DNA of 64,000 nucleotides from Steromphala cineraria (GCA_916613615.1 OU744733.1:31783939-31847938), one strand, 5' to 3'; shown: positions 11,468-24,240, numbered from the stretch's first letter. Made by a program: numbers and translations. The notes: a model not told the origin generated them from the sequence alone.

Positions 11468-13196
11468 TAAAGGTGGTCTTTAAGTAAAACTAGGTATTTC
11501 TGATGTTTTAACTCTACACATTCCAGTTTTAAAAAAATGGTAAATCATAAACCTAGATATGATACAAAATTGATAAATCAACTTTGGTTTATGTGTTGAT
11601 AAAAGGAAAGGTATCCAATCTTTGAAAATACAAAGTCTTGAATATCACTCTTGTCATAAAGACAGATTTTGCTTCTGGTAGAATAAAATGCACTATCATT
11701 AACGAAGTTAACGTGATTTTCAATTTGTGATCCTTCTAATAAACTAACCCGAGGCGAGCTCAAGATCAACAATTACGAAAAAACCCCAATGACATGTTTT
11801 AAATCAAAATTGGCTTTTATTTGCTAATTAATCATAAAATACAAATAGCTTTAAAATTGCGTATTTGTTAACTTTTAAGCAAAATGTTTTTTTCATTATG
11901 TAAATAGATTGTTGTTTTGAAAGGTAATCAACTTCTTTGATTTTCTATTCCGATTAGACCAATGACAATGAAAGGTCGACAAAATATTTGGCTTTTGTAA
12001 TTCTAAAACGCTCAGCAAATGATTTTAAGCTTTTTCCGACGGACCTCAAAGCTATTCAGCTTATCGACGTTTTGAGTAAAAATATAAAAGGTATATCGAT
12101 TTTTTGGATGCTGTGACATGAAAATTTTAATCTGTTAAAAGTAAAAAACGTAATCGTAAATGCTCGTTAAGTTCAGTTATTGGAAAAGTCAACACTTTTT
12201 TGCCCGACAAGGTCGGGTTTAGAAGCACCAAACATTGTTATCAACCGTTGGTTCAAATCACTCACTTATCGGTAAATAAGACATCAAAGTTTAAAGCCTT
12301 GCGTGACTGCAAAGAAAACTTGGAAAGCACCGAAGTCAAAGAGAAATGCTTTCCAGGCATTGAAGGTCTATTAACGAAGGCAAGGGTCGACTTGAACACG
12401 CGAGACACCATAATGTGCCGAGTCGTGCCTACTTCTCAATAATTAAAGCGTCTTGATTGAAATACAGCCCGTGTATCTGTGAAACATTGATGGAGACGTG
12501 GCCTGATCATATAACCGGGCCATTAGGCGGAATATGTCCGGGTATTAGTCTCATTCATGGATTTGGGATGCAATTTTCTTCACAACAGTAGATAAGATGG
12601 TGAAATATTGATGGGGTTGGTACTAACTGTATATATACTCCCTCATGACAAATAAAAGCATAATTAATCATATATTCCTTTATGTAACGGTAATCAATAT
12701 TAGGCTACCATCATTATTTATAACATCGAAATTGAAATATGTATATGATTACTTTGGTGAAATAATTTTTAAAAAATTATGTTAAAATCACTTTAGCGTA
12801 AAGAGTGTCGGTAATGATTTAGGGATAAAGTAAACTGAATCAATTCAAACACATCTGTGACAAACATATAGTCCTTGGATCTTTACGATTAAATACAGCT
12901 GTTGAAAAGAATCGTGATATTGTATTCATTTAAATGACATAGAGACAAAATAAGCTCCCTTTTGCGAAATCAAATATAACATTTTATGAAATGCGTCTAA
13001 CGTAGCTCAAACACATGATTTTATATTTTCAATACTTCTATCTAATTATAATATATGTTCATCAGATTAAGAATAGAGTAATGGTGGATTAAATAAAAAA
13101 CTGCCCAGAATTCTAACCAGATTGAAACATATATTGAATTATTATCCATGTGTGATGAAATAAGTCATGACATAAAGAACGATATGTTGCACATGT
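11468..13196. other. No gene supported
   Basis: AT-rich sequence. A 12200-12442 plus-strand open frame lies in a slightly more GC-rich patch. It has no recognised domain, and only a weak start context, so it is not called a gene. Confidence 0.5.
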
Positions 13197-13826
13197 GTAA
13201 TAAACCCTAGCGGTAATTCCATTGGTCAGTTAAGAAGACCACGTGACATCGGAATGTGGGACTACTTTACGAGCTGCCCGACCTTTTGCTTTAGCGCGGC
13301 CGAGTGCTTCCGGGCAGCACGAGAAAAGCGTGCAGCACGAGCAAAGTCGTGTACAACGACATAGCGGGCGGGTGAATCAGTGCAAACGTGTCGTTTAATC
13401 TGCCTAACTTTGACACTAAAGACACGATTTTTAATAAAGAAGCATGTAAATTCTGCTTTACTTGATATATGTGAGTATACTTAAATTGATAGATAACATA
13501 AAAAAAGTAACATTTCCGTCTGAGTATAACTGTTTGAAACTTGCTCTACACAATAAGTCTTTTAACCTTGTTAACCCTGACCGAGTTACAGATGTATCCA
13601 TACGCATTCATCATTGACGATGTTTTGAAAACTCTAATACTGGAATTCTGGCTTTCGTACATTATGGATAATACAGAAATTAACACACTCGCGAGATGTC
13701 ATATTGTTTTAACAACACTCGTGCCAGTAAAACTATATTTCCCTCGCTCTCGCTCGGGAAAATGTCATTTTACAGTCACTCGTGTTGTAAAAACAATATG
13801 AGATCTCTGCTTGGGTACTAATCTCT
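13197..13826 (-). mobile_element. Hairpin-headed element, candidate reverse copy
   Basis: Read on the minus strand, it starts GAGATTAGTACCC (complement of 13826-13814), close to the start of the element at 26481 (GAGATTATTACCC). It then has a long imperfect hairpin (about 13690-13805, centre CCCGAGCGAGAGCGAGG), and ends at 13197 with ...CGCTAGGGTTTATTAC, resembling the GGGTAAT ends of the family. An ATTGG/CCAAT motif near that end is also shared with the copies at 48052 and 51416. The interior contains a GC-rich patch with GCTGCCCG/CGGGCAGC arms (about 13273-13318). Boundaries are tentative. Confidence 0.45.
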
Positions 13827-14180
13827 ATTTCAGGTATATTGGAAACAAAATGATGTCTGGATACACTCATACTGTCGACGATCTCGTTAAAAAAAGAAGT
13901 TAACTTATTTTGCAGACATCTCTCCTGTTTATTCTGAAACATCGTTAAACCCAAACCAAACAAATCCTTGAAAAGCTGTCACAATGTCACGTAATTTGAA
14001 ATAGAATTTTTTTATCCATACATCTGTAACATTTCAGTCTTTTTTTTATTGACATGTTGTTTCCTTCATACGTAGCAGTTGAAACAATTTACAGATCAAC
14101 AGATTTTAGATAGATTTAACAGTTTTTGACTTGTGATATTATAATATTGCATTTTTAAAAGAAATCCGGAGGTTATTTAG

Positions 14181-14280
14181 ACAATAACTTACGGGGAATG
14201 ACAGATTATATTTCCCGAGTTATGTTAATTACGTAATTCTCGAGCTTTGGCGAGAGAATTACACAATTAATATAACGATG
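14181..14280. mobile_element. Hairpin fragment of the hairpin-headed family
   Basis: Contains CTCGAGCTTTGGCGAGAG as the loop of an inverted repeat whose arms are GTTATGTTAATT...GTAATTCTC and the complement (about 14218-14276). The order CGGGGAATGACAGATTATAT, CCCGAGTTA and then the loop matches the hairpin at 48052. The outer right arm and the rest of the element are missing. Confidence 0.5.
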
Positions 14281-15219
14281 TAATATTTATCATTATCATT
14301 AAGATAGCTGCGGGTTTTCTTTGTTGTTGCCTTTTTACTGCAGACGAAGTAGTTACTGAAGACGAATCTTTTTTAAAAGTCAACAGACTAGGTTGCAACT
14401 TATAGCAGCCTGCCAATAACGTCGCCCAAATTCCCACCTACTTAAATTTTTACTGTCTTAGATATTTCTAGAATATTTACAGTTAGTATAAATGTTTGAT
14501 ACTTGTTTCCCCGTCAGGAGAAATTTTAACAATAACTGTCTGCTGTTTTTAAAATGTGGAATCAAGTGGTTTCATAAATTGAGATTTCACATTCATATTT
14601 TATATTTGAACGGTGTCTTCTCATTTCAAATGATTAACAAGCCTTTCAGTGTTCTACATTGCGTTAATGAACGTGACAAGACATTCGTGTTATTCTTATC
14701 TGAGTGATGTTTAAAATGTTAACATAAATCTCACTCTGAACAGCACTTATCTTTTCTCAACAAAAAACCATTAATTTAATTTCCGGTTTCTTGGTCGATT
14801 CAACTCTTAAACCAGGATTTCCATTAAAAACATTACCAAACATTTCAGTTACCGGGTAAACTTTTGTACTTTTGCTATAATACTCAATCAATGCAGGTCC
14901 ACTTTGTGCCCTTGAATGGTTAAAACACAATACATATAATCTGACATAAAGATATTGAAGAAGAAAAATCTGTTCACTCTCCTAGCGCATCTCTGTTTTG
15001 CTTTTTCTATTTCTTCCTTTCAACTGGATCCTTTGAAAAGACATGATGAATCTTGCGAAACCTTGCTTGATTATTATTGAATTCAATACATTTTTACACA
15101 AAGTTTAACTTTTCTTCGGTTTACTGAAGTTATTTTGTTAAAATCAATTGGTATCTCTTCTTATAATTTCAATCACAAGATTTTATCTTCTTTTCATGTA
15201 GATGAGTTTCTATACCATT
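14281..15219. other. No gene supported
   Basis: AT-rich sequence with short frames only; nothing recognised. Confidence 0.5.
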
Positions 15220-15900
15220 CTAACTCTCTATTTGTTTGGATCAATATTTCCGTCTATCCGAAACATAACACAAACAACGTCTTCTCATCATCCCGCTATG
15301 TCTACTTATCCAGTATTGTCCGTTTCGTAACACTCATAGCTCCCCTAGGTATAGCAATTTATCTTGTCATCTTCCTAGCCCTTGGAGAATATCAACACTT
15401 CTGTCTACGTAGCGACAAGGCAAACCAAATGGGATGAAATAGCTGAAAAAAGACAGCGTCCTCACTTCCCTTAGTTCGGACTTTGAACTTCACTTACAAA
15501 CAACCGAAATTGGATTGTATTTATCAAATATCCTGATTAAAACCGACCATCCCACACCATATATGTCTTGTTGTGTGTAGAGATTTCTACTTTAAAATCA
15601 ATATAGCTTCCATTCTTTCTCGAAGGCACCATTTCGACTCTCTCAATTCCAAACGCTGGATGAGAATCCAGGCTATTAAACAATTTTCAATCAATTTCAG
15701 ATCAGTTTGTCTGTCTATCTGAGAGACCACAAATCCATTTTTTCCTCCCTCCCGTACTGTCCACTTATATATCCTGTATTGTCCGGATGGTCTCATCTAC
15801 AGGTCTCCTAGCTAGAGCTATTTGCCATGTCATCTTCCCGGCCCCTGGGGAATATCAACACTACTGTCTGAGTTAGCGACAAAACAGACCGCAACACGCT
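15220..15900. repeat. Diverged direct duplication, ~470-bp offset
   Basis: 15302-15430 and 15771-15895 share the order CAGTATTGTCCG, CTAGCTA/TAGGTATAGC, CATCTTCC, GGAATATCAACAC and CTGTCT...TAGCGACAA. Weaker similarity extends upstream of both. A plus-strand open frame that spans the first copy is not conserved in the second, so no gene is called. Confidence 0.65.
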
Positions 15901-16956
15901 GATGTTGAGATTACTATAGAAGAGGACTGCTATTTACAGTTGATCAGAGATTGCAAAAGGCTAAAGTCGATCTCGATCATGTGGCGATGTGAGTTAGCGA
16001 GGAGAGCACGTGTCGGAATCGTCAAATTGTCGCAGTAACGGTCTTGGAAATCAGAGACGTTAATTGGTTTTTGAGGAAAGATACAAGGATAGAATAACAG
16101 ATTTTCTCTGATTCTGATGAAAACATTATTACTGTACAAGTTATCACGTTATACAATTAACTTACTTGAGCGACGGGAAATATGCGTTAGAATTCCGTTT
16201 AACTCATAACAACTCCTTTAGAGTTATTTCTGTACATGAAATGACACAATTTTCTTGGAGTGAATGTAAATAATTAATGCCGAGTTGTGGACAACATAGA
16301 TGTTAATAGGCGGAATGGTATACATATCATATGCTGGGTTTTGAATATCGATAAAATAACATAAAGCTTGAATACCTGAATAGAAATGATAGAAACATTG
16401 GCGATCAGGATGGTTAAATTAAATTTTGAATACAGGGTAACTCGTATTCATTTAGTCCGACAGTGTTATCAAATCAGTACCATAGGGACGCAGTGGAATG
16501 AAACCTATTCTTCCCTTGAGAAATATGACATTGGTCATTCTAAATTATGTCTTCATTCAAATAACAAAGTATATCATACTAATGCTCAAGCCAGTTTCAA
16601 TGTACCAGTAAGACGGATGTCTTAACCAAATTTACACACGATATGTGTTATTTAGATGTATTTGACATGGCGTAAAATTATAAATTTTAATAATCCCGCA
16701 ACACCTTATATTTCATACAGTTTTTAATGACAGTCTCAGCAACGTTTTGCAATAAGATGTCAAGATTTAGCAATAATATATCATACATCCAAACCGTACA
16801 TGTATATCTTGAATACTAGTTATTATCTATTTTGAAGAGCCATATTAAAGACACGATGACCAATTACATTCAACACGTCACTGTCTATATGGCTATTGGT
16901 ATTGTCACCATCAATGACTAACCATAAGATACCTTTGGTATAATACACCATACCTC
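15901..16956. other. No gene supported
   Basis: Nothing recognised apart from short unsupported frames. Confidence 0.5.
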
Positions 16957-17166
16957 TTAACCATATATCTTACAATATACCTGTCTGTGTATAGCAATGA
17001 AGGACAGACCTGAAGCCTGATACACAACCTCAAGATGGATCAATACACCATATGGCAGGCATTTCTGATTTACTACAGGCTCGTAATAAGAGCTTTGCCC
17101 CATTATATCTCCACCAGTGGTAGCATTGGGTGGTTCCGCGCACTGCATCATCGGGTTCTCCGGCAT
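16957..17166 (-). CDS. Possible protein-coding first exon, unidentified
   Basis: A minus-strand frame starting MPENPMMQCAEPPNATTGGD lies in a 150-bp patch clearly richer in G+C than its surroundings, with unbiased, protein-like composition. The frame is open for 69 codons. A plausible donor, CAG followed by GTATAT, lies near 16976-16984, so the coding exon could end there rather than at the stop at 16957. No domain is recognised, and there is no upstream acceptor with a good pyrimidine tract, so it would be a first exon. It could equally be a chance frame. It is on the same strand as the exon at 23351-23518, but no link can be shown. Confidence 0.22.
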   Translation of the reverse strand: MPENPMMQCAEPPNATTGGDIMGQSSYYEPVVNQKCLPYGVLIHLEVVYQASGLSFIAIHRQVYCKIYG

Positions 17167-19726
17167 CTTATTGGCTTATATCTCAATGTCCAACACTAAT
17201 GCCTCCTAAACTATGTCCTAGAAGAGCATTTCCATGTTGGACATGCGGAGAAAGATAGCAATTTGACTTTGAAGAGCCAAACACAAGAATTAGAAGAAAT
17301 CGTTACTAGAGAATCTTTGACACAAGCGCTAACATTAGGACATTACGAAATCTGAGGGAAATCAAAAAGCGTTTATATTAACATGAACGTTTTTCGTGAT
17401 TACCTCAACGATGTTAAACTGTATGGGCTAGGTCAACTGTCTTAATGTGAATTCCTTTTAAAAGCCTCCTGATTGCTCTATGTGGATGGTAAATGCATTA
17501 GCCGGCGTTCAGAGACGTGTTTTGGAACAGGGAATAACTGGTAAATTTTTACTCTAAACTAAGATCTCGTATCCAGGGCTGAGAGCAAGCTTCAGTATGA
17601 AGCAGGATTATTTCCTGGAGAAACGTATCTACACGTTAGGCTCAAATGATATCATAAGGACATTTTAAAAGAATGTATACTGATTTCTTGGGTAAATGTT
17701 AATCGCAAGGTGCTTTCTAAACTAATCCTAAAGGTAAATAATGTATGATAATGAAGCTAGTCAACAGAATCAACTTGAACACGTCCTTAAAAAAATGACA
17801 TTACGAATGACCGAACTTCTAAAATCATTATTGCTACAACCCTAGTACAAAGGTAATGCAAATACAGATTTAACATATTCTTATCTGTCAACCAGAACAA
17901 AAGCATCAAGACATAAAATGTAAGTCTGTGAAGAGATGTGAAGGCAATACAAAGACAACTTGTATTTAAATCTACTTCAAATTTTTTTTTGAATTGTCTC
18001 AATATAACCTTAAAGGCTAAAACGTAAGAAAAACGTTAATGTGTGCAAAGAAGTTAGTCTGTAAATCTGTAATTTGATGAAGACGTTCCACTTCATGTTG
18101 ACATATCAATTATGAAAAAGATATCCGGGATTCTCTTTAATTTTTAAAAGAAAACTTTCATTTAACTAGCGTGTTTTTTTAACAAATGGTCTAGCATGAA
18201 TGATTGTTTAGAGGATGTTATAAGTGATAGTAGTATTAAGATTTATTAGTTTGCAGCCAGAAAGATTTATATGAGAACTATCATTAAAAACTTTTTCCTA
18301 ATAATTTTGTCATGAAACCATGATGACATGCTCTTTTGAGTATGAATAGTTGAGAGAATTCACCAGATCTCTTTTATAATGAAAATCAGGTGTTCTTTTC
18401 ATCGCCAGTCACCACAGGCGCCAGTTTTGTTAAAAGCCCGACCGCTGAAATGTATTCCCGTGTTTCTATTAACGTAGTTATCCAATATGGGATTTTTATT
18501 TGTTAACTTAATCTATAGATAGTTTGAAAAATATCCATTGAACTCGATTAAACTCTCTTTGAAGTGACACCCTTGATGAAGTACCGTTCTAAGCTGAATG
18601 CCCAATCAGAGTTAATTTTTTACTATTTGTTACATTTCATAACACCTCTGCCTACATGATAATAAATTGACTTGAAAGCAACCAGTCTCATGAAACCCTG
18701 AGGGAAATGACACGCCAGCAATTAGTTCATTATTAATGATGATGCCTTTCAGTCAATTAGTCAATATTAAAAGCTGCCTCGTCATTCGCAGTCGAAATTG
18801 ATTTGAATTACTGTACGCAAAGTTTTAGTAAATGTCATTTCTGCAATAGAGCTGACATACAAGTCAGCTTATGATAATGTATGGCAAATCAGAAAGGCAT
18901 TTAACACGTTAATCATTAAAGAATATACCTACGTTTTCACCCAAAACTCGAGCACTGCGTGCATAATAGTTTCTAAAATGAAAAACTGAATTGGTCAGTA
19001 ATGTAAGAGGGATTGGATAAGTTGGGGGAACAATTCCAATTTTCTTAACCAAATGCATTCGACGTGAGTTCGTCTCTCTCGAGATAAATCTAATATGTGT
19101 AAATTTAAATCTTGTTTGCAAGCACACAATCTACTTACTCAACCGGAAATATCCGCTTAGAACGTCATTCAAGATGTTCATTTTGTTCATGCCTTAGTTA
19201 TTTCAAGACTATGCAATGGAATTGAAACGCAGTTGCCATATCATTCCTCAAATAGCAAGATATCTTTTCACGATTACATTGAGAAAACTCGCTCTCAGAT
19301 CGATTTGGGTTTTAAGATTTAGTACGAATGGTCTGTCTGAATAAGTCTTCTCATTACTTTCAATTATTTCTGCTATTTGTCAGCCTTCTTCTTGACAGAC
19401 AATTTCTTCCAGAGAGGTGTGCGAGTCGCTGATTCCAATGAAAATTCGATTTTGGTTACAAATTAAATTTGGACTGACACAGGGATAATGTATTTGGGAG
19501 CTGATATCAAGCTTGAGTAAAACGTTATCTGCAGATGTTGGACCTTGCTGAGGTGAAGATAACGTTATATCACTGATGATTTAATTTCAATTAATAATAA
19601 TAATTTTAATTAATAATCAATCTTTTGATATTGAATAAATTGATATTCTAAATGGAAGGTGCAAAAGGGTAACAAGGGGAAAACAAAATATAACGATTCT
19701 CTAGATCTGATATCTATTGTTTCTAA
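17167..19726. other. No gene supported
   Basis: AT-rich. A minus-strand stretch at about 18937-18978 is flanked by an acceptor-like TTTTCATTTTAG and a donor-like GTAGGTAT, enclosing 40 bp that reads NYYARSARVLGEN in one frame. This is too little to call an exon. Confidence 0.4.
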
Positions 19727-19790
19727 CATTTCTCGCCGCTAATGGCTGAAATATTGCCCAAGCGGCGTAAAACAATAATTCACTCACTTG
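19727..19790 (+). mobile_element. SINE-like 3' tail fragment
   Basis: CGCCGCTAATGGCTGAAATA, then TTGCCCAAGCGGCGTAAAAC and AATTCACTCACTT. This is the typical form of the 'ggctgaaatattgcc..gcggcgtaaaac..actcactcac' tail that I associate with abalone and other gastropod repeats. No head is recognisable. Confidence 0.65.
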
Positions 19791-20371
19791 CTAACATTGC
19801 TGAACCAAAGAACAAGAAACGAAATGATAATGACAATTAGAGGACATTCAAAAGTCTTCTCAGTTTCCAATATAACAAAAGTTAAATGAACATTGGCAAG
19901 TGACTTGAAAGAAAAGTCTCACTCTTTACGTCAAATATATATACAACATTAACGTAAAACCCGAAAGCAATTTCGAGGAAGTTGTATTTCAAGAATGCCA
20001 ATGCACGTTTGTAATGACAACCATTTTCCTTTCAGAAATTTAACTAATGGTAGGTCAATGAAATCTTGTTTTACCACTGCAGTTGGTATATTTAGTTTCA
20101 ACTGAGAACTAAAAGTTACAAAAACTACGTGATAATTACTCTAACAGTATAATTAAGGTAGATGAAGAAGGATAAACGTTTTCCATTTTCTATTAGCAAT
20201 ATTTCGTTATAAAATGAAGATTGGAACTTTGCCTCTAATCATACTTACAAACACAAACGAGTATACATTGAAGAGGTGTGTAACAATAACTATAAAAACC
20301 ATGCTAAGAATGGTAGTAGAGATATGGTTCAATTCCTGTACTTGATAATCTCTCTGAGTAGTTCGCCGATC
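19791..20371. other. No gene supported
   Basis: AT-rich; nothing recognised. Confidence 0.5.
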
Positions 20372-20703
20372 TTAAAGGGGCAGTAGCACGTTTTTTGATA
20401 ATTTTATATTTTAAAAGTTTCACTGATAATTGTGAGTTAATGCTAGTGTCAAAAAACTGAATACACAAGCCAATCATCCATAGTCAGAGGACAAAGTATG
20501 AAGTATCACATAAAATCCATTGGCGGCCATTTTTGTGAACACCTTTATTTCATTTTGTGTAAGAAAAAGCAATCGCAAGGCTAAAATTTACTTTATATAT
20601 TTTAAATATTACTGTTCCGTTTAGTTTAAATACATTGTCTTTCAATTTTCATTTTCCTGACATCACCTTATATTCCCCCTAAAACGTTCTACTGCCCCTT
20701 TAA
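20372..20703 (+). mobile_element. TTAA-flanked MITE, copy A (piggyBac-like target)
   Basis: Both ends read TTAAAGGGGCAGTAG as inverted repeats: 20372 onward, and its complement ending TTTAA at 20703. The inverted termini continue through ACGTTTT. The interior includes a CCATTGGCGGCCATTTTTGTG segment. A second, inverted copy is at 57784-58153. TTAA at both ends is the target duplication of piggyBac-type and Kolobok transposases, so this is a non-autonomous element mobilised by one of them. No coding capacity. Confidence 0.85.
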
Positions 20704-22786
20704 GGTATACATTCTTCACGACATATACTCTCGGATCGACTTCCGTAAACTATCCCTTTAAAGAAAACAAAAACAGCATCTCTGTTACTAAGAACCACGT
20801 CATGAGTACTATCAATTCTTTCAGTTGTGCATCCTTTACTAACATTGAGCAATTATTTCCTTGATAGTTAAAAGGAATTCATTGTCTGGTGAATTACATG
20901 CACATCCTTTGGTTTCTACACAAGGTATTTGATATTGCTCTTTACTTACTTTAAAACCTTACAGCGATTATTTTTGCCTCGTTACCTTTAAATAAAATTT
21001 CCTATCTTTTAAAAGTTTCTTATTGCACTTTCTTCACATGAGATTTACATTCAAGTACGTTATTTATGGTCTGCCTCACGTGAATTGAAATCGAACCGTC
21101 TGCATTTATGCAAAGCAAGCTTTATAGATTTTAAGAAGATACATTGTCCCAAAATAAATTCATTTCACGGTGTCTATCTTAAATTGCCGCAAATTGTGTC
21201 ATTTGTATTCTTGAATAGACACGTGTATTCCCTTCATAGGCTTGAATAAGCATGTAAAAGAAACTATTGAAAAAGTAGAAAAAGAAAATAAGTAGACACA
21301 AAGGGTAAATATTGTATTACAGTCGATCATTCATATTTCTGTTTCCACCTACTTAAGCCTCAAAACCACTTTAAAGGGATAGACGTTCATTTAGGAAATG
21401 TTCTCTCAAAACGTCAAAAACTCAACTAAGAGTGACTTTTTCTCATTTCAGAACAAATTAAAACCATCCAAATACCATAGGGACCAGAGCTACCGGGATC
21501 CTGTTTAAAGCAGAACGGGAAAAATTCCCGATGATACGTTAAGTATCAAAAGCCCCAGAACGTGTCAGTTTGGTACGTTATGGATAGTATCGTGGGCTCT
21601 ACGCTTCTCCAATATGAATTTCAATTGTGAAGTAGTGATAAATAGTTTATCCGCGAGAAATGCTTTTTCGTCATACCTATGATGTGAATTTGCAAAGTAA
21701 ACGTATCATATTGTAAAATCTTGTGTTCTCCTAGATCATTATAACGAAAATCTGTAAATATGGGTTTGAATATTAGCTTGGTAACCATTTGTGATAACAA
21801 TGATTGATAGAAAACAATTTACTCGTTGTTCCTTCAAAACGTTGTAAATACACTTACTATGTAAATTTCTCCATTCAATTTATTTAATTATAGAACTAGA
21901 ATATCTATGTACACAGAAATATAGAAAATGGAATGTAGTTGACAGATATGAACAAATCACCCATTGTTTCTGATAACATAACCTTAGAGACTAAAACATG
22001 GCCTCTTTGATAATCATAATTGTGAACAGTAAAGGTTTACCTAAATATACATTGATTAAAAGGGTTTATATTCCGTTTATCTTTATTTGACATGGACATC
22101 TACCGCATTGATTTCGTCATTACAAATAATGTTGTGGTTAATATTTCATGCCAAAAAAACTAGTAGGAATATTCTCTTCATAAAATATATATAAACGTAA
22201 TTATTCTAAAGTTTGCAGATTGTACTTACATGCTGAATAACTACTTTGCCTTGAAATTTTTCAATGCATGTGGTTAATGTAACAAGGACGTAAGAATGAT
22301 CAGATATGCGAGATAACCACTATAAACCGACTATTAAAGTATCATTTACATTTATTCAAAGCAAAACATACTGCAATTGAATGCAAAAGAAGAAAAAACG
22401 TTTGGTGGTGTTAACTTTACGGTTATGCGGCAGTTATGGAACAATACCCAAAGGAATATAATTTTCATGTAGGTGCGACATATGTTTTATGTATGTACGA
22501 CATTTGGACCTTATCTAATGTGTATACATTGAAAGACAGAAATTTTAGATTTTTTTTTACAAATTAAGTAACTGAAATCTTCAAACAGTAGTAGGTGAGG
22601 TGAAGAGGCAAAACTATATCTTAATGGTTATTTCATTCTTACCTACAATGGTCTCTTTGAAGTTCTATGGTCTCAAAATAAACTCGTTTTTCCATTAAAT
22701 GTTAATATTATTTCGGTAAATATTACTAAATGGGGGATATTTGAGCACAAAATAACACAATATTCGGACATTTTATGGACTCACAA
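20704..22786. other. No gene supported
   Basis: 2 kb of AT-rich DNA without recognised signals. Confidence 0.5.
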
Positions 22787-22900
22787 TTACCAAGTAATCA
22801 GACTAGTTATGGTCTCATAACAACCCAGTAATCAGATTGAGTTATATGGTCATAACTACACAGTATTCATGCTTATATAGCCATAAATGCACAAAATCAG
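22787..22900. repeat. Degenerate ~34-bp tandem repeat
   Basis: Three to four units share the pattern 'accnagtaatcagactnagttatatggtcataac', starting near 22787, 22824 and 22858, with rising divergence. The short open frames here are by-products of the repeat. Confidence 0.55.
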
Positions 22901-23350
22901 ATTATGTATTTTGTAATGCTTTGTATGTGGTAAATAATCTTCAATCTGACATGCTCAGTTATTTGACTGTTTATGAGGTATGTTTATACAGAAATTACTC
23001 TGTTTATGTGACACACAATTATACGGCAATGGAATTGTCCCACTGCTCAGCATTGTCCATGCGTGTCTACAGTAATGAGGCGAACTTGTATAGCTTGTAA
23101 ATAGCCGCGGATTGGTGATATCAGGAGAAATCCCCTGGTGGTTGAAGCAACAATAACCACAACAATGAAACAATTCTCAGCCGCAGTCTCACTAGCAGAC
23201 GACACAAACTAATCGTCTGCTGCCGGCTTTACAGTGAAAGCGGCCTGCCTGCCTACGAGGCAGTAAATGACTCTGATCAATGACAGGCCCTGGTACTGGA
23301 ATCTTTCAAATGGAATTTAACATGAGTGTAAAGAAATGCACGATACTTAC
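22901..23350 (-). other. Probable start of intron 1 of the minus-strand gene
   Basis: Immediately 3' (on the minus strand) of the GTAAGT donor at 23350-23345. No downstream exon is identified. A perfect 8-bp hairpin, GCAGACGA/TCGTCTGC, lies at 23195-23220. Confidence 0.4.
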
Positions 23351-23518
23351 GATTTTATGATTTAAATTCTCCAATTCTTTCTCAGTAACCTTTCTCTTCT
23401 GTTGTTCCTGCTGTTGACGCTTATACTCGTTGTATTTAGAGAAAAGATAGATACCCGGAGTAGCCAGGGCATTTAACGGCTTCATGAACGGGGAATGCGA
23501 AGCCCTTCCATGCGGCAT
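23351..23518 (-). CDS. First coding exon of an unidentified small protein
   Basis: Minus-strand exon of exactly 56 codons. It starts at ATG 23518 (context gcgaaaaaATGC) and ends at a consensus donor, ATC|GTAAGT, at 23351/23350, leaving a phase-0 intron. The peptide starts MPHGRASHSPFMKPLNALAT, then has a short, mildly hydrophobic PGIYLFSKY segment (about residues 21-29). A strongly charged, Gln/Glu/Lys-rich helix follows (EYKRQQQEQQKRKVTEKELE), suggesting a coiled coil behind a short membrane or mitochondrial-type N-terminus. The frame is also open upstream to a Met at 23620, but the 23518 start fits better with the composition and promoter position. I do not recognise the family. Downstream exons are not found in the window; the gene would continue toward lower coordinates. 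Two upstream CCAAT boxes support a promoter. It could still be a chance frame, but donor, composition and context agree. Confidence 0.55.
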
Positions 23519-24240
23519 TTTTTCGCAATGCCGCGAAGATGTACTTCGTTTCCAAAAGTGAACCATTATCCCTCGATTTTGGCTTTTCAAGTCATTTGCA
23601 GGAATCAATCCTTGACGCAAGATCGTGTGTTACTCATCAGCCGCGAGATCGTACTCCCCTCTGATTGGCTGATATTCTTCGATTCGAACAAACCATGTCA
23701 TCGATTGGCTAGTTCAGCACATGTTGGTCATTCATCAGTACCATGCATATTTTATACACGCGAAGCAAGGGCTATCCCGACCGGGACGTGGGCAGACCTC
23801 CTGTAGACGAAGGGTAGCAAGGAAAACAATACCCCCTCTGTCAGTCAGGCAGACGCAGCTTTACTCACACGCCATTCCAGCACGCCATCGCCGCATCAAC
23901 AGCACCGACACGGGGATATACGATTTGCTTGCGGGGACATTTACAAGAGGGGATCGATAGCATCGCGCTGTTGAAATTAATATAATTGTGAAACCTCTCG
24001 ATATAAAAGATGAGCGCTAATCTCTTATTAGGCCAACACTTAACGCTGGCTCGCGATGTTCAGTTTCATTCGTGTGGCTCGCTGTCAACTATTATTTCGA
24101 TGGAAGAGAAGAGGGAGGGAATGGTCTGATTCAGTGATTGCACCACCTGAAGCGGCTTCACTACAACGGAGCGACTAGAGTTTGTTTTGTGCACAACTCA
24201 GACCACGGGGAACTCGCAGGGAGGGGTGGGGTAAAGAATT
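23519..24240 (-). promoter_or_regulatory. CpG-richer promoter region with CCAAT boxes
   Basis: Compared with the AT-rich surroundings this 0.7 kb is rich in CG dinucleotides. On the minus strand it carries two CCAAT boxes (complement ATTGG at 23664-23668 and 23704-23708), about 145 and 185 bp upstream of the exon start. Transcription of the minus-strand gene probably begins around 23550-23650. Plus-strand open frames here (23495-23960) look like by-products of high GC. A divergent plus-strand transcript is possible but not shown. Confidence 0.5.

Noticed and set aside
12200..12442. 80-codon plus-strand frame
   Set aside because: Mild GC rise only; no motif, no splice context.
15135..15437. 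100-codon plus-strand frame with hydrophobic C-terminus
   Set aside because: It overlaps a diverged direct duplication whose second copy does not keep the frame; no splice sites or motifs.
18937..18978. 40-bp micro-exon between an acceptor-like and donor-like site on the minus strand
   Set aside because: Such pairs are expected by chance in AT-rich DNA, and the phase that would follow the 23351 exon contains a stop.
23495..23960. Plus-strand frames over the CpG-richer region
   Set aside because: High GC lowers stop frequency. The minus-strand exon has the splice donor and better composition.
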